A stretch of 64,000 nt of DNA from Epinephelus fuscoguttatus (GCF_011397635.1 NC_064755.1:37120059-37184058), one strand, 5' to 3'. Counted from the first letter of the stretch, positions 1 to 13,004 are shown. Numbers and translations: made by a program. Notes: generated by a model not told the origin, from the sequence alone.

Positions 1-119
1 TGAATTTTCAATCGCATTGGCCATTTTCATTCCGAATTAGGTGTTTACAAGATCACTTTTAATAGGAATGAACTTTCATTCCGAATGAAAAGGTAATTAA
101 ACTGTCCGTGTAAACCCAC
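1..119. repeat. Interspersed repeat fragment at left edge
   Basis: Contains repeated cattccgaat blocks in direct and inverted order, followed by a terminus-like gtgtaaaccca. It resembles the end of a short inverted-repeat element lying in the slc6a13 intron after the TM4 exon and cut by the window edge. Confidence 0.4.
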
Positions 120-143
120 TCATTGATGGAGGAGAGGTTTCAC

Positions 144-276
144 CTTGCCAGTAGACTTGACTCCCTTCCAGATGCAGAAGTAGCAGATAATCCAAGCAAC
201 CACCAGACAGATAACTAGGTCCCAATTTAGAGAGCCGATGTGATCAATACCTGAGGAAATTCTCAGAACTCTGCGT
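144..276 (-). CDS. slc6a13: slc6a13 coding exon 5 (TM4)
   Basis: Encodes [20 protein letters not shown], then the TM4 helix and [14 protein letters not shown], ending at donor gtgaaa in phase 0. The next exon is outside the window. Confidence 0.9.
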
Positions 277-3200
277 CTGGGACACAAACACAAATATGAC
301 AAACATTAGAAATAATTTTCATCTAGTCTGAGAATTCATACTTTCTCTTGTCCTTTCTCTCAGGAGCTAAGAGCCAAAGGGTCTACAAGTAATTCAAAAG
401 GCAGGGTAGCCAGTGGCATTTCTAGACCATTTCAAATGGGGGTCCAGGCTTTAGCCAAAAGCAATATTTGGGTTACCAAATATATTAAGCACATCTGTTA
501 CATACCACCCACACCCCAAGAGGTTATGAGGTTATGCTCTCCAAAAGACTAAGAATACACAATAAACACAAGAGTACTCATTTAGTGTTAACACATATTT
601 CATTCATCACTGCTCATGAATCATTAAAATTGTTAAAATGTTGTTAAAAATGAACAAAAATATCCAGTTAGTAGAGCCAGGCTTAACATTACGTGGGTGC
701 TGCCCCCTCTCCCTTCTAAGAACCGCCATTGCTTGTAACACATTTACCAATCTTCTAACTTAGTAGTAAAAGTTTTACTTAGTCTAACAATCATAGATTT
801 TTTAAACAGTATGGAGTACAAGATTAAATTAGCCCACTTAATTTGAATATCTGGTGAACTTGCTGGCCCCCATGAGGCCATTTGAGGACACGGCCAAACA
901 AAAAGGCACTTACTCCCAGAACTCAATGACAGGAGAGGTGGCGTTCTCATGGTGATTGATGGTGCTATTCCCCCTCTGAAATGCCATACAGGAATCTGGA
1001 ATGAAAGGAAAGACAAAAAGACATTCAATCCCGTGAAGAAATCCAAGCTTTCTCTGAGGTTTCCAAGTTACACACAGGCGAGGGAAACAATGCCACTACT
1101 GAGATGGAGGAGTGAAACGCTGCACCAACATTCACTCCTTTAAGATAAAGTGGAACCATAAATTAAAGAAAATGATGGGAAACACCAGGAACGGAATTAA
1201 ACAGCAATATATGTGTATATAAACAGCACTGAAAGTCTACAAACATGCTAGCAGTTCAGTGCTAACAAGTAGATGCACTGTTTACCATGTTCACTGTTTA
1301 GTTTGGGGGTGTTAGCATGCTAACATTTGCTAATTAGCACTAAACACAAAATGCATCTGGACCTGATGGGACTGTTATTAGTTTTTAAGGCATCTGACCA
1401 TAAACCATGGTCTTGGACAAACTAAAATTTTGACCTGAAGATAGCACTAGATAAAAAGTCAGGCAATCACCAAAGTTACTGTAATTCATTGTGAGGGGGG
1501 GTATACACACCATGGTAATCCATCCATTAGTTGTAGACACATTTCACTAAAAATCCAAAACATCCACCTCATGATGGCACAAGAGGAAAAGAGAAGGAAT
1601 CACCAAAGTCATTAAGGTGCATCCCCTGTAGACCATGAATCCTGTTCAAAACTTCATGGCAACAGTTGTTGAGATTTTTTAGTCCCAAGATTAGGACCGA
1701 AAGATCACTGTTGCCATCCACATGTGGCTGAAGATTCAATTACTCAGACTATCCTATAAGCATGTCAAGATGGAGACTTGGCTATACCTGATTAATGTTT
1801 ACACACAGAGTAGAAGCACAACATTTTGCTTTTGGCTTTGTGTCCTGTAGCTCACCTGTGTTCCAGGTGTTGTTGCAGGAGGCCCAGGGCAGATCCCAGG
1901 TGAAGGAGTTGGACAGGAAGAAGATGGCCCAGGCTAACACTATGATGTAGTAGATGTTGAGCAGACCAACAATCACCTGGGTGGCATAACCCACTCCTGA
2001 AATTAACAAAAAAATAAAAACAGTTAAATTAGGCCATAATTCTAACTTTTTTTTTTTTTGGAAAAAATGTAGCATGCAGCATTTTTTGAAACACATTGTT
2101 GTGACCAAAGAGAAACTTTGCATTAAGACTTCGACAGTGTAATAGGTAAGTATATGTGACAGAGAAGAGAAGATAGTGATTGGGTCGTGGTCCAGAAGTG
2201 AGTGGCAGGTCCATTCTGAATGGACCGCAAGTTTGTAAAAAACACAATTTATTCTTAAGTACAGTGAATTTCTGGCACAGAGCTTTTATTCTGAAGTGCT
2301 GCTTCATGATGTAGAGTGAGTGAAAAACAGACAGCTACTTAACAGAGACAGCAAACTAGCTCAATGACATGGCCAAACACAAGTATGACACTGAATGTAT
2401 TAAACAGTGTGAAACTTGAACTGTTGACTAAGGAGAAATCTGGACCCCGGGGCTGGACCAGTTGGGAGCCACTGCCCTGGGGGAAATTAAGTTTTTTCAC
2501 TCTGTTGTCATTCACACAAAGGCCCGAAAATACACACACACACGCACAAACAGGACTAAGCGAGGGGGTTCGGTGCCTAACTCAAGAGCACCTTGCCAGT
2601 GCCGAGGAGGTGAACTGGCATGTCTCCAGCTAACAGTCCACACACTACTGCAGCCACTTAGTGAGGTCATATTTTTGATTTTCACAGAGGTATGCTCTGA
2701 CATTGCTGTAAAGCTGAGAAACATGTCTTGCAGGTAATTTCGGTAGCACTTTATAATACAGCCCGTGTTTTACGACGTAACTCCCCGTGTCTTACGGCGT
2801 AACTTCCCGTGTCTTACGGCGTAACTCCCCGTGTCTTACGGCGTAACTCCTCCAAGACCTGCCGGGGTCTTACAGTGGAACTGCTACTGTCTTATGCTGT
2901 CACTCCCAGTGTCTTATAATGGAACTTCATGCGTCTTACCTTGCACTTACTGGGACTTCCCGGGTGACTCTCTGACATCTACCATGACATTTTGGGGGAG
3001 CCTATATGGTTTAGTTTCACTTATGACTTACAGTGTAACTCGCTATGTCTTACAGTAAAACGTCTTACAGTCCAACTCCTTTTGTCTTACCATGTAGGCC
3101 TACTTATTAAAACTTATAACTATAAAATCAGATATGATTTACAGTTTTAAAATACACGAAAATCATACTGCAATATGTAACCTGTTTAATCACACAATGA

Positions 3201-6200
3201 CAACTTCAGAGTTATAAAATATCTTTATTCTTTACCACGCAGACACCTGGTACTTACATGCTAAGTGCCCAAGACTTCCCCTGTAAGTACCAGGGACCGG
3301 GCTGTATTGTAAAGTGCACACTGTTCACCCTTCCTTACCATGCAGGTACCTAGTACTTACACTCTAAGCACCCGAGACTTCTGCTGTACCTACCAGGGAC
3401 TTTCCCTGTAATTACCAGAGACCTACTCTGTCCTTGTCAGGAGCGGGCTGTATTGTAAAGTGCACACTGTTCTCCCTTCCTTACCATGCAGGTACCTGGT
3501 ACTTACACTCTAAGCACCCGAGACTTCTGCTGTACCTACCAGGGACTTTCCCTGTAATTACCAGAGACCTACACTGTACTTATCAGGGAGCGGGCTGTAT
3601 TATAAATTGCACACTGTTCACCCTTCCTTACCATGCAGGTACCTGGTACCAGGCAAAGTGCATACTGGTAAATAAACAGTCTCGGGTGCTTAGAGTGTAA
3701 GTACCAGGTACCTGCATGGTAAGGAAGGGCGAACAGTGTGCACTTTACAATACAGCCCGGTCCCTGATAAGTACAGTGTAGGTCTCTGGTAATTACAGGG
3801 AAAGTCCCTGGTAGGTACAGCAGAAGTCTCGGGTGCTTAGAGTGTAAGTACCAGGTACCTGCATGGTAAGGAAGGGTGAACAGTGTGCACTTTAGAATAC
3901 AGCCACAGTGTAGGTCTCTGGTAATTACAGGGAAAGTCAATGGTAGGTACAGCAGAAGTCTCGGGTGCTTAGAGTGTAAGTACCAGGTACCTGCATGGTA
4001 AGGAAGGGTGAACAGTGTGCACTTTACAATACAGCCCGGTCCCTGATAAGTACAGTGTAGGTCTCTGGTAATTACAGGGAAAGTCCCTGGTAGGTACAGC
4101 AGAAGTCTCGGGTGCTTAGAGTGTAAGTACTAGGTACCTGCATGGTAAGGAAGGGTGAACAGTGTGCACTTTACAATACAGCCCGGTCCTGGTACTTACA
4201 GGAAGTCTTGGGCACTTAGCATGTAAGTACCAGGTGTCTGCGTGGTAAAGAATAAAGATATTTTATAACTCTGAAGTTGTCATTGTGTGATTAAACAGGT
4301 TACATATTGCAGTATGATTTTCGTGTATTTTAAAACTGTAAATCATATCTGATTTTATAGTTATAAGTTTTAATAAGTAGGCCTACATGGTAAGACAAAA
4401 GGAGTTGGACTGTAAGACGTTTTTACTGTAAGACATAGCGAGTTACACTGTAAGTCATAAGTGAAACTAAACCATATAGGCTCCCCCAAAATGTCATGGT
4501 AGATGTCAGAGAGTCACCCGGGAAGTCCCAGTAAGTGCAAGGTAAGACGCATGAAGTTCCATTATAAGACACTGGGAGTGACAGCATAAGACAGTAGCAG
4601 TTCCACTGTAAGACCCCGGCAGGTCTACTGTAAGACAAGCAAAACTACACAACAGGTTCCTCTAAAATGCCATGTAGATGTCAGAGAGTTACCATGAAAG
4701 TCCCAATAAGTATATGGTAAGACACGGGGAGTTATGCCGTAAGACACGGGAAGTTATACCGTAAGACACGGGAAGTTATGCCATAAGACACGGGGAGTTA
4801 CGTCGTAAGACACGGGGAGTTACGTCGTAAAACACGGGCTGTATTATAAAGTGCTACCGTAATTTCTGTTCACGCGATGCCTCACAGCAGCTTGGACGCC
4901 ATTAAATACGCCCACATGAAGTGGCAGTGAGCACTAAACAGTTACTGTAGTTAATCTCAAATGACTCACAGAAATGATTTTGAATCAGTCACAGTTCCAT
5001 TCACAATACAGAAACATCATTCAACCTTGAAAACAGCACATCTCTGTATCTCAGCATTTGATTAAAGCCATCCTCTGCTCACTGCTGCTGCCTTTCAAAT
5101 GACTGCATCAGAGTACAGTAAATTAAAAGATGGGTAAGTAATACCAGGCACTATTTGAAACTTTTGTTCCAACACGTGACTGTACGTCTGACTCAACTCT
5201 TTACCAGCTGTCGTCCCGTGTGGGTTATGATTATTGCTGATTACAGACTCATTTGAGGGCAGAAAATGGGACATTAGCCAGTGTTGGTTGCGTGCCAGCT
5301 GTTACAGCCACATTCATCACCGTCCCAAATCTGTATGACATGCACACTGGTTGTCTGACACACATGCGTGCACACAGACACACAAAACCCACACATACAC
5401 ACATACAGTGTACACTGAAAAGGATACATGCACATAAACACATTGTAGACACATGTCTGAAACTCCTCTTTCATCCTACGTTGTTGCACAGACATATTCA
5501 GATGTTGTCACTAGTCTGGCCACATAAATCTTTGTTTGTATCCCATGTAGAGCACAAGCAACTCATTGTTTCAGAAAACACGCACACCATGATCATTACA
5601 TCATTACGTATTTGAATTAAAATAAACATGATGGTTGTTTTACCGAATATAAACTTTTACAAAGCACACGAATCATCTTAGGTATGCCATAAACAGACGT
5701 TGGGAGTGCATGGCACTAAAACTAAACCAAGCTGGGGAGTGTGATCCACGCTTGGTGCTGTAAAGTGTTTTAAACATCATTAAGCAGCCATTAAATTATA
5801 TTTCCTAAGGAAATAGGTAGATTACCTTCAAACAGAGGGCAGATCTTCCTCCAGCAGGTGATGCCTCCTTCACTGGTGTACTGACCCAGAGACGTCTCCA
5901 GGAAGAAGACCGGTATCCCACAAGCAAACAGGAAGATGAGGTATGGGATGAAGAAAGCACCTGAATAAGGACACAGATTAAAGAAACAGTTCACTAAGAC
6001 ACTTTTAATGTGCTTTCAAACAATGCAGACTAGCAGAGTCTGGTGCAAAAAGGTTTTTGTAAGCAGAGGGCTTGATACAAAGTCATGCAAATATTATGTC
6101 TAAATCTGAAATCAACAAAGAGTTTTACTTCCTATGGGACATTAAGGAGCTAAAATTGTATTATTTGCCAGTTATATTCTTTGCCAGTGAGGTTCATGTA

Positions 6201-6777
6201 TCAGACATTATCTGACTGGCTGCCAAAATTTGTCTGGCTCTACTCCAATTTCCAGTGAACCATGACCCTCACTAATCAATGGATCTGCCTGGAATTGATC
6301 AAATATTAACCCGTGTATTATCTCCTATAGTTCAAAATCTCTCCCTCTCAGAGGTCAGGCAGCTGCAAACAACTGCAAGATGGATTTCCCAGAAGCCTCG
6401 TACTTCTGTGATGGAATAATTTAAGATTAAGATTTTAAGATTTTAGTCCTGGTGTCGTACATGAATGACTAAATGCAGAAACTCGAGCTTTTGTGTTGAA
6501 GAGGCAGCAGGATAATAAACCAGAGTTAATTTATTCCAGCACTCACCTCCTCCGTTCTTGTAACAAAGGTATGGGAAACGCCAAACATTCCCCAGGCCAA
6601 TAATTTCTCCGGCTACTGACAGAACAAACTCAATCTTGTTGCCCCACTGACCCCTGTCTGTCATCTTCTCCTCTGTACTTGGAACGATGTCCAGGGGCCT
6701 GCTGTGCCCATTGGAAGGCTCCACCTTGGATGTGTTTTCCGTGTCCCCTGTGTCATCAAAAGACATCATCATTTCCT
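144..6777 (-). CDS. slc6a13: slc6a13-like GABA transporter (GAT2 type), 5' half; gene continues beyond left edge
   Basis: Plasma-membrane Na+/Cl- symporter of the SLC6 family that takes up GABA-like substrates. Five coding exons read on the minus strand: 6547-6772, 5826-5960, 1856-1996, 914-995, 144-276. All have GT-AG ends and matching phases (1,1,1,2,0), giving about 239 codons. Visible: a hydrophilic N-terminus (residues 1-45); TM1 with the family signature [20 protein letters not shown] at about 55-74; TM2 with [19 protein letters not shown]3; a second extracellular loop with the conserved C-x8-C pair and sequons NNT, NST and NAT; then TM4 ending in [20 protein letters not shown] rather than GGFVGLGN favours GABA/betaine transporters over the taurine transporter. 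Mammals have close paralogues (SLC6A11, A12, A13), so the exact symbol is an inference. The remaining TM segments lie outside the window. Three consecutive Met codons mark the start (6770-6772 is the first). Confidence 0.85.
914..995 (-). CDS. slc6a13: slc6a13 coding exon 4 (extracellular loop 2)
   Basis: Short 82-base exon encoding the second loop cysteine ([10 protein letters not shown]) and sequons NST and NAT, then SPVIEFWE. It is confirmed only by phase (1 in, 2 out) and similarity to [14 protein letters not shown] of GAT2. The longer open frame here is a different frame. Confidence 0.85.
1856..1996 (-). CDS. slc6a13: slc6a13 coding exon 3 (TM3, start of extracellular loop 2)
   Basis: Encodes [20 protein letters not shown], then the Trp/Asn-rich start of the glycosylated loop, with the first loop cysteine in [10 protein letters not shown]. 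Phase 1 to 1. Confidence 0.9.
2742..4858. mobile_element. Foldback (long inverted repeat) non-autonomous DNA transposon, 8-bp TSD
   Basis: Begins ggtagcactttataatacag and ends with its reverse complement, flanked by a perfect 8-bp duplication gtaatttc (2734-2741 and 4859-4866). Almost the whole 2.1 kb folds on itself: for example catgtaggcctac near 3091 pairs with its complement near 4390. The inner part is a tandem array of roughly 145-bp units, three in the left arm and four inverted in the right. The right arm carries about 120 extra bases near 4625-4745. No transposase reading frame. It lies in the slc6a13 intron between coding exons 2 and 3. Confidence 0.85.
3300..4190. repeat. Head-to-head tandem array inside the foldback element
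   Basis: Marker ccttaccatgcaggtacc recurs near 3337, 3479 and 3629; its complement recurs near 3707, 3853, 3989 and 4133. Orientation switches around 3650-3690. Each unit holds a gtgcactttacaatacagcc-type motif resembling the element's own terminus. Confidence 0.8.
5330..5460. repeat. CA-rich microsatellite-like tract
   Basis: Imperfect cacacacatg and acacatacac repeats in the intron between slc6a13 coding exons 1 and 2. Both strands give short spurious open frames. Confidence 0.6.
5826..5960 (-). CDS. slc6a13: slc6a13 coding exon 2 (TM2, first intracellular loop)
   Basis: Encodes [20 protein letters not shown] and then the [18 protein letters not shown] signature up to CPLFEG. Length 135, phase 1 to 1, acceptor ttcag, donor gtaatc. 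Confidence 0.9.
6547..6772 (-). CDS. slc6a13: slc6a13 coding exon 1 (start codon, N-terminus, TM1)
   Basis: 75 codons plus one base. Starts [10 protein letters not shown] and ends KNGG before donor gtgagt. An acceptor-like cag at 6778-6780 lies only 5 bases upstream of the first ATG, so the exon probably starts at 6777 with 5 bases of leader. Confidence 0.88.
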
Positions 6778-7029
6778 CTGAAATTCATGACTATTTTTTT
6801 GTAATCAAAATATCCTCAAATTATAAATGTTGGCAAATGTTGTTGAGGTATAACATGGCATGATTATGTCATCACAATATAATTTAACTGACAGTCAATA
6901 AATTATAGCCTATTACTGAAGCATCACACTTCTCTAGTCAAGAAAAATCTGGAAGAAAGTAAGAAATTAGTTATGGAAACAAATTTCGATGACAGTTGTC
7001 TAAATATTTTAACATACAAAATGATTTGA

Positions 7030-7145
7030 ATTAGCACAACTAGTAGGCAAGGCAAGGCAAATTTATTTTTATAGCACATTTCATATCCAAAGGCAACTGA
7101 AAACCCTTCGCAGATTAGTCACGTCAAAGTTCATTGTAGCCCAAT
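7030..7145. repeat. Common teleost interspersed repeat fragment
   Basis: The ggcaaggcaaatttattttt then atagcacatttcat pattern is a sequence I recognise as highly dispersed in fish genomes. Family name not assigned. Confidence 0.5.
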
Positions 7146-10100
7146 CACAAATATGCTCTCAAGCATATGACCTCCCTCTGTCCTTGGACCCTCACAGCAG
7201 ATGAGCCCCACAAAATGGTGAGTAGTAAGCCTAAAACTGTACCCAACAAGAGAACTCCAGCTAATTCAGAATGCAGCAGCCAGTCTGCAGGCATACATGT
7301 ATAACTGAACATATTACTCCAGCAATTAAAGGTAACTTCACCCACAGAATGGTCATTTGTAACTCAGTTAGTCGTGCCATGTTACGTTGAATTCATGAAG
7401 AACAGTACAGCCATCAGGGGCGATTTGGGGTTCAGTATCTTACAGCCAATCTTACAGTAAGTAGACGACCTGTTCTACCTCTGAGCCAAAGCCATCCATG
7501 TAAACAGTACTTCCCAAACACATGCATTTTCACTGTTTACATTAAACACAGCTACACTCAGAGATAACAGAGCCTCCTACCTGCCTGTCAGACACCATCA
7601 ACCCATGAACCTTCCTGAGATAGTCTGGACTGAGTGGAGTTCCACGGGGATCAAATGTGAAGACTGGCAGCTGGTGGCTGCTCGCTCCGCTGCCATTCAG
7701 AGGCTCACAGGCGGAGCTAGCTGCTAACAGCCATCAACTAACGAGCTCCACAAATCCGTTCAGCAGCTCCACCATCCACAGTCAGACACACACGGCTGAT
7801 ATTTCCTGCTGGATTACAGGTCACAACTCACACCAACGGCTGACGCTGCTCCAGTATGTGTGTTTTTGCTGGCTAGCGAAACATCCTGGCACAGACTATT
7901 GACTGGAGTTTACCGGCCTGACGCTCATGCAGCATTTGGAGATAATTACAAGCACAGCCATTCTCAGCCTCCAATGTCTGATAGTCGACCACGAACATTT
8001 TTGTCATGTCTTGTCTCATCTGAGTCTATTGTTAGGTCGTCATCCTCTCGTCGTGGAAAGATAGGTCAATGAATTTTCATCCTAGTTTTCGTCAGTGAAA
8101 TTAACACTGTGAGTTGTGAAGCATGGTCCGCAATCAATGCATGAATTAATATGTTAGCCATTGTCCATGAAAGCATGTGAAAGAGTCAAGTTTACTTAAC
8201 AAATTTAAGGTAACACAGCACGGTTGAAGTATTCCTTTAAATCCTCTTATTGGCTCCCAGTGCAAAGCAGAGCCACCTTCAAATTTTGCCCAGTAGTCAT
8301 TAAAACACTTCACAGTTTGGCTTTGAACTAATCAGTGTCAGTGTGTGTAAAGGGGATCTATTTGAAGACTGAGTGTACTTAAGACCTGGAGGTAGAAGAA
8401 GGAATTTCAGGACCTTGGCTAGTTCTCAAGAATAATCCCCGCTGTGTATGTGATGTTCCAAATGTGCCGCTTCTTGTTTACATGAGCTATGATGTATGTC
8501 ACTACTTTTCCTGAGATCAGTAATGGCTTGATGTTACGTGACCACGCTAGAAGTTAGTGAAGCCAAGGGCCAGACCCTGTTTTGGGGCCAGTGCTGCTGA
8601 AAGAGCTTCTCTCTGTGGAGGAAACAGACAACTCACTGACTGTGCTCACTCCTGTCAGGTTGCATTAACAGGCCTCTCACCAGTCCTTCTGTTACCCTGT
8701 TCCCTCTCTCCCTCTCTCTCTCTCGGGCACATCATGATCGCTGCTGTCGTCCAAATACAAACAAATCAGTCATCAGTCTGCAGGAGAGATGCTCGAGCTA
8801 ATTCAGTGACAGGAATACACGTCAACAACAACTCTCACTTCCTTTATCTTACACATTACATGTTGTGTGACCTGTGTGTCTCACGGGTCCAATGAAGCCG
8901 CCTGTTTTTGAGTTCAGCTCTGAAAACAACACAGGGGATTGACATCCCATTTAGCCAAAACCCTTGTGTGAAGCCACCTTAAGGAATGTGCTCCTACTGG
9001 CAAAGGGCAGAGGTGGAGTACAACTGTGACTCTGTGTGTGCTGCGTGCATAGGGTTGGAGGTCGGACCCGTTTTAGCAGCCAAAATCTCTGGCACTGGAG
9101 CCAAATTGTGGCCTGAGGTAAAAATAGAGCCCCTTGTTTTCAGAAGGTACTTGGTGGGAATGAAGGCTTGGTGCAACAAAAGCCAAGGAGCCCCACCGCT
9201 CTCTGGTGGCAAATGAGAATCCTCGGTGGCCCTGCAGCCAGATCACACTTTACCTCACTTTTTCACAGTTTCTTTGTGGATGCTGGGAAGCTCAACACAC
9301 AAGCCAAAAACCTCGCTTCAAACAGTCCCTTTAATAGCTGAGACTAAATATTGTCGTTATTTATAGCAGCGTAGTGGTTGAAATAGTTTTCATACATACA
9401 TGTTTATAGACCATCAGAGGAGAGACATACAAGTCATGCCAAGATTGGGAATGACCTCATCGAGGCACAGTGGGGCTGTATCCCAGGAAACGGCGCCAAC
9501 TTCACCTCTCTGAAAAGCTGTGGACTGACTGAGCAAGTGACTGACAGGCTGACCCATTGAGGGATTGACTGGATGAATAAATGTGTGGCTGACTTACTGG
9601 TCATTGTTTCCTCTGTTTTGTCCTTATGCACCAATGATCCTTAAAAGAGTACCAAACTGATTTAGCATTGCACTTCTAAAGCATTGTCGAATGCACAATG
9701 GACATAAAATGGATTCAGCAGGACCAGAAATATTGTCCTCTTCATTTCAAGCATGCTATCTCCTTGACAAAACTTGGCACCTACATTACCCACAATGCAA
9801 CTCAGCTGCTGGCGGTTTTGTCAGAGATTCGGATGTGTTACCCCGGTAGCAGCCAGAGCGACAATGAGTGGGCTAAGGTCTGGTTAGCTCCCTTTTTTCT
9901 TACTCCACTAACCTTTTTCATTTTCAGACTTTAAGTCCCAACTGACCATGCGCCACTTAAGCGATTTATCACACGTCGCACAGCTCCCTGTGGAGCACAC
10001 AAGGATCTATAGCCTATAATTCTTTACACATATTCAGTACTCCCTAAGACCCGTAACCAGCCTTTGATGTGTTAAGTCGGACCTCTTTAAGCATCAATAT

Positions 10101-11874
10101 GACAAAAAAATAAAGCTGCTCAGTCACATGCTTGCCCTTTGGTTCAGTTCTAATGTAAATAAAGGACAACTGGGACATTAAAGGGTCACTTAAAGGGCAA
10201 AACAACATTTAGCATCGCACTTCCATGAAGCTGGGAGACTGAAAAGAGACAGAGATATTTTATTCAGCCACAAAACCTCTGCATCTCTCACCTTGTAACT
10301 CTAGCTTCCTGTGAAGAATATTAAGTCTTGTGGTAGTAAGATGCCAAAAATGGCCGTGATGATGTCATCAGGTTTATTTTGTCAAGTTTTAGAAAGCTCC
10401 CTCTGGATCAAGACATTATACAGCTGTTTTTATAGACTGTGCGTAGTAATCTGAACTTCATATGTAAAGTCTAAGGAGTGCCCCTTAAAGACCAGACTGA
10501 AAAGCATTGCTTCACTGCCCCCCATGCTCCACCATGTTCACTAGTCACTTCGACTGTCTGCTGATTGGTGCTGGAGACAGCTCCCTGCTGCTGCTGGAAA
10601 TCGAGTTAATGGGAGTGGTAAGAGTAAACCAAAACACAATTGCGGGCCATAAAACCAAAACAATAGGCTGAAAGACAATCAAACTCTGGCACTGCAGGGA
10701 ACTGCACAGTCGGGTGAAATTGTCTGTGGGACTGACACTACGAGTGACCCCATTCTCAAGTAGTCAGTTGATTGTTATTATAAAAATGTTTCTTTTTGCT
10801 TTTGATAGTACTGCTACTTTTGTTTTTTGAACTGATATGAATCAGAAAGCACCATTCAGGCAGTGTGAGTGACCCTAACTGAGATAAGTAGAGTCCAGAG
10901 TTTGATATCAAAGTGAAGAGTACACTGATAGATCAGTCGGGCTCTAGTATGGTACTAAGTCTTATTCACAACATCATTATAGGTAGGAATAAAAGCCTGA
11001 AAAACAATGCTCTCCCTCTCCTGTATGTCTTTGTGGCATCTCATGGAAAAAAACAGCAGTCTGGCTCTTCCTCTAAACAGCTGAGAGTTACATATTCAGG
11101 GTATACTGTACCATGACACTCCTACATTTTAATAATTGCAAGCTAATATATAACTTCATTACATAGGGTAGTCACGTGTCACATGTCTGTGTGTACATAG
11201 TAAAGATTTACAGCTACAGGATGTAATGTTGAATACTAATTGATGTACGTATGTCTGCATGAAAGTTAGAAATGATCACTGTGGTTGGTGCAAAAAAAAG
11301 CAATAGCATGAGATGTGATTAAAAATGGCATACATATTTTAACTATTACTTATTAAATTGATTCATAAACCTTTAATAAAGTTAAATAATTGTCTTTAAT
11401 TTCCTATAGATTATTTCGTTTTTATACAAAATCATATATGAGTGTCTGTACAAACATATGTTCTCAACAACAAAACAACATCCATGTAATTTCATACAGT
11501 AAAGCTCCATAAAAAATAAAGCTCAGATGAATTGTGCTCCGTAGAAGCAGCTCTTGTCTCAGATTAACAGCACGTTTGATGTGATTTCTGATGACACCAT
11601 GGAGCAGCATTAGCATAGGATGACCCGTGCCGCATAAAAATATTCTGAATTAAATAACTACGTTATGAAAGCCAAGTTTTGATTCCCGGATGTGCACATG
11701 AGCAAGTTTGTAATATTTCAATACTGCAGGCCTTTCACTACCTGTCAAAAGCATGCATAATTTAATTAAAATTAAGATGCCTGTCAATATTTTAATTATA
11801 GGTCATGTTGTATAGCAATAATTTCACATATTATCAGCCTCAGACTGGAGAAAAAAAAATCTAGTGACACTCAC
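7146..11874. other. Probable slc6a13 leader intron; no coding gene seen
   Basis: 4.7 kb with only short frames lacking recognisable domains. A pyrimidine tract (ctctctccctctctctctct) lies near 8703-8724. If the 11.9-kb promoter is right, this is intron 1; otherwise it is intergenic. Confidence 0.5.
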
Positions 11875-11928
11875 CTTTCATAATGCTGCACAATGACAGT
11901 CTCCAGACAAGAGTGGGCCACCAAATAA
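11875..11928 (-). other. slc6a13: Putative non-coding first exon of slc6a13
   Basis: A strong donor (GAAAG|GTGAGTG) reads on the minus strand at 11874, about 5.1 kb upstream of the coding start, which itself has an acceptor 5 bases upstream of its ATG. A TATA box lies about 30 bases upstream of the proposed start. No transcript evidence; the 5' limit is estimated. Confidence 0.4.
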
Positions 11929-11953
11929 AGGCCTGCTGCCGCTTAAGGTTTCA

Positions 11954-11960
11954 CTATATA
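11954..11960 (-). promoter_or_regulatory. TATA box, putative slc6a13 core promoter
   Basis: TATATAG on the minus strand, placed to start transcription near 11925-11930, just before the strong donor at 11874. GC-rich sequence (ccgcccc) lies immediately upstream on the minus strand. Confidence 0.4.
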
Positions 11961-13004
11961 ACATTCATAGAGGGGCGGAGATCTGACAAACTGAAAACTT
12001 TGGTGCAGCCCGCAGTGAAATTTTCCCTCTGAGTTGCCCCCTCTCCAAAGACCCCCCCTTTCCCTTTATCCAATTCCATTCAGACACCCCCACACACAAA
12101 CACACACACACTCACTCTCCGCAGCACACTAGAGGTCTGTGCTGTCTCAGCATGGTGGGCTGATTGCGTAACCTTTTGACACACACATTCTCCCAGGGCC
12201 TTTTCTGTCCGGAGAGCAACCACAGAGTATGGGGGGGAGAAGCTGGTCACACTTGTATTAAGGCGGCATCTCAGATGATATATCACAGGCATGCACACAC
12301 ATATATATGAAATGATCTAAATTATTTGTGTCGCTGGTTTAAAAAATATTTAAAGATACAAAAATGCATCATCCACAAACCCTTTAAATTATTATGCACA
12401 AGATTCACAATACGAGTGTCCAATATTTCAGGGGTCTTTTCTGACTGAGTGTAATTAAAACATCACTATTGCTTCATGAAGCCCCTGCTCCAAACTCATC
12501 CTTAATTCAGCCCCCGGAAAGACTCTTTATTCCCCCAACAGACCCAGTAGCCCATTCAGAACATTTTCCCACCACAGGGGTCCAGAGTGGCCCGTTTCAG
12601 GGCATTTGTTAGAAGGTCACAATCCAGAGGGTCTTTATGGAGGTGGGGATGGGGGGAAGTGATGTGCTTCTGCTTTTCCTGTCTTTCAGGGTGAGGTCTT
12701 TTTTTTGTAAACTCCCCCACCCCCCACCTAAAATCAAATTATAATTCAAGACACAGCCACATTGGCTTTCTATAAAAATAAAGCAGTCTGCCTGACTTTA
12801 GTTTAGTCGCAGTTAAGACGATTTATCTATGAACAAACAACCGGTTTAATCTTTTCTGAATACATTAAAAATGAACTAGATACAAGTCAAAAAAGCCTTG
12901 AAACCTTGTATACAAGTTCTCACCTAGTAACTTGTTTAATTTTAAATCTGTATGCAATTTTTAGCATGAGTGCAACACCTGGCCACGTTTTTGTTTTTTT
13001 TTTT
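11961..13004. other. Intergenic/upstream sequence of slc6a13
   Basis: No gene recognised. Contains CA-rich and C-rich low-complexity patches near 12086-12115 and 12711-12727. Confidence 0.5.

Noticed and set aside
3434-3940. Frames of 88 and 123 codons with repeated [17 protein letters not shown]
   Set aside because: Repeats of the 145-bp foldback unit appearing on both strands; no independent coding support.
144-6772. Taurine transporter slc6a6 as identity of the left-edge gene
   Set aside because: TM1 reads [11 protein letters not shown], as in GABA/betaine transporters, rather than SVAGGFVGLGN of taurine transporters.
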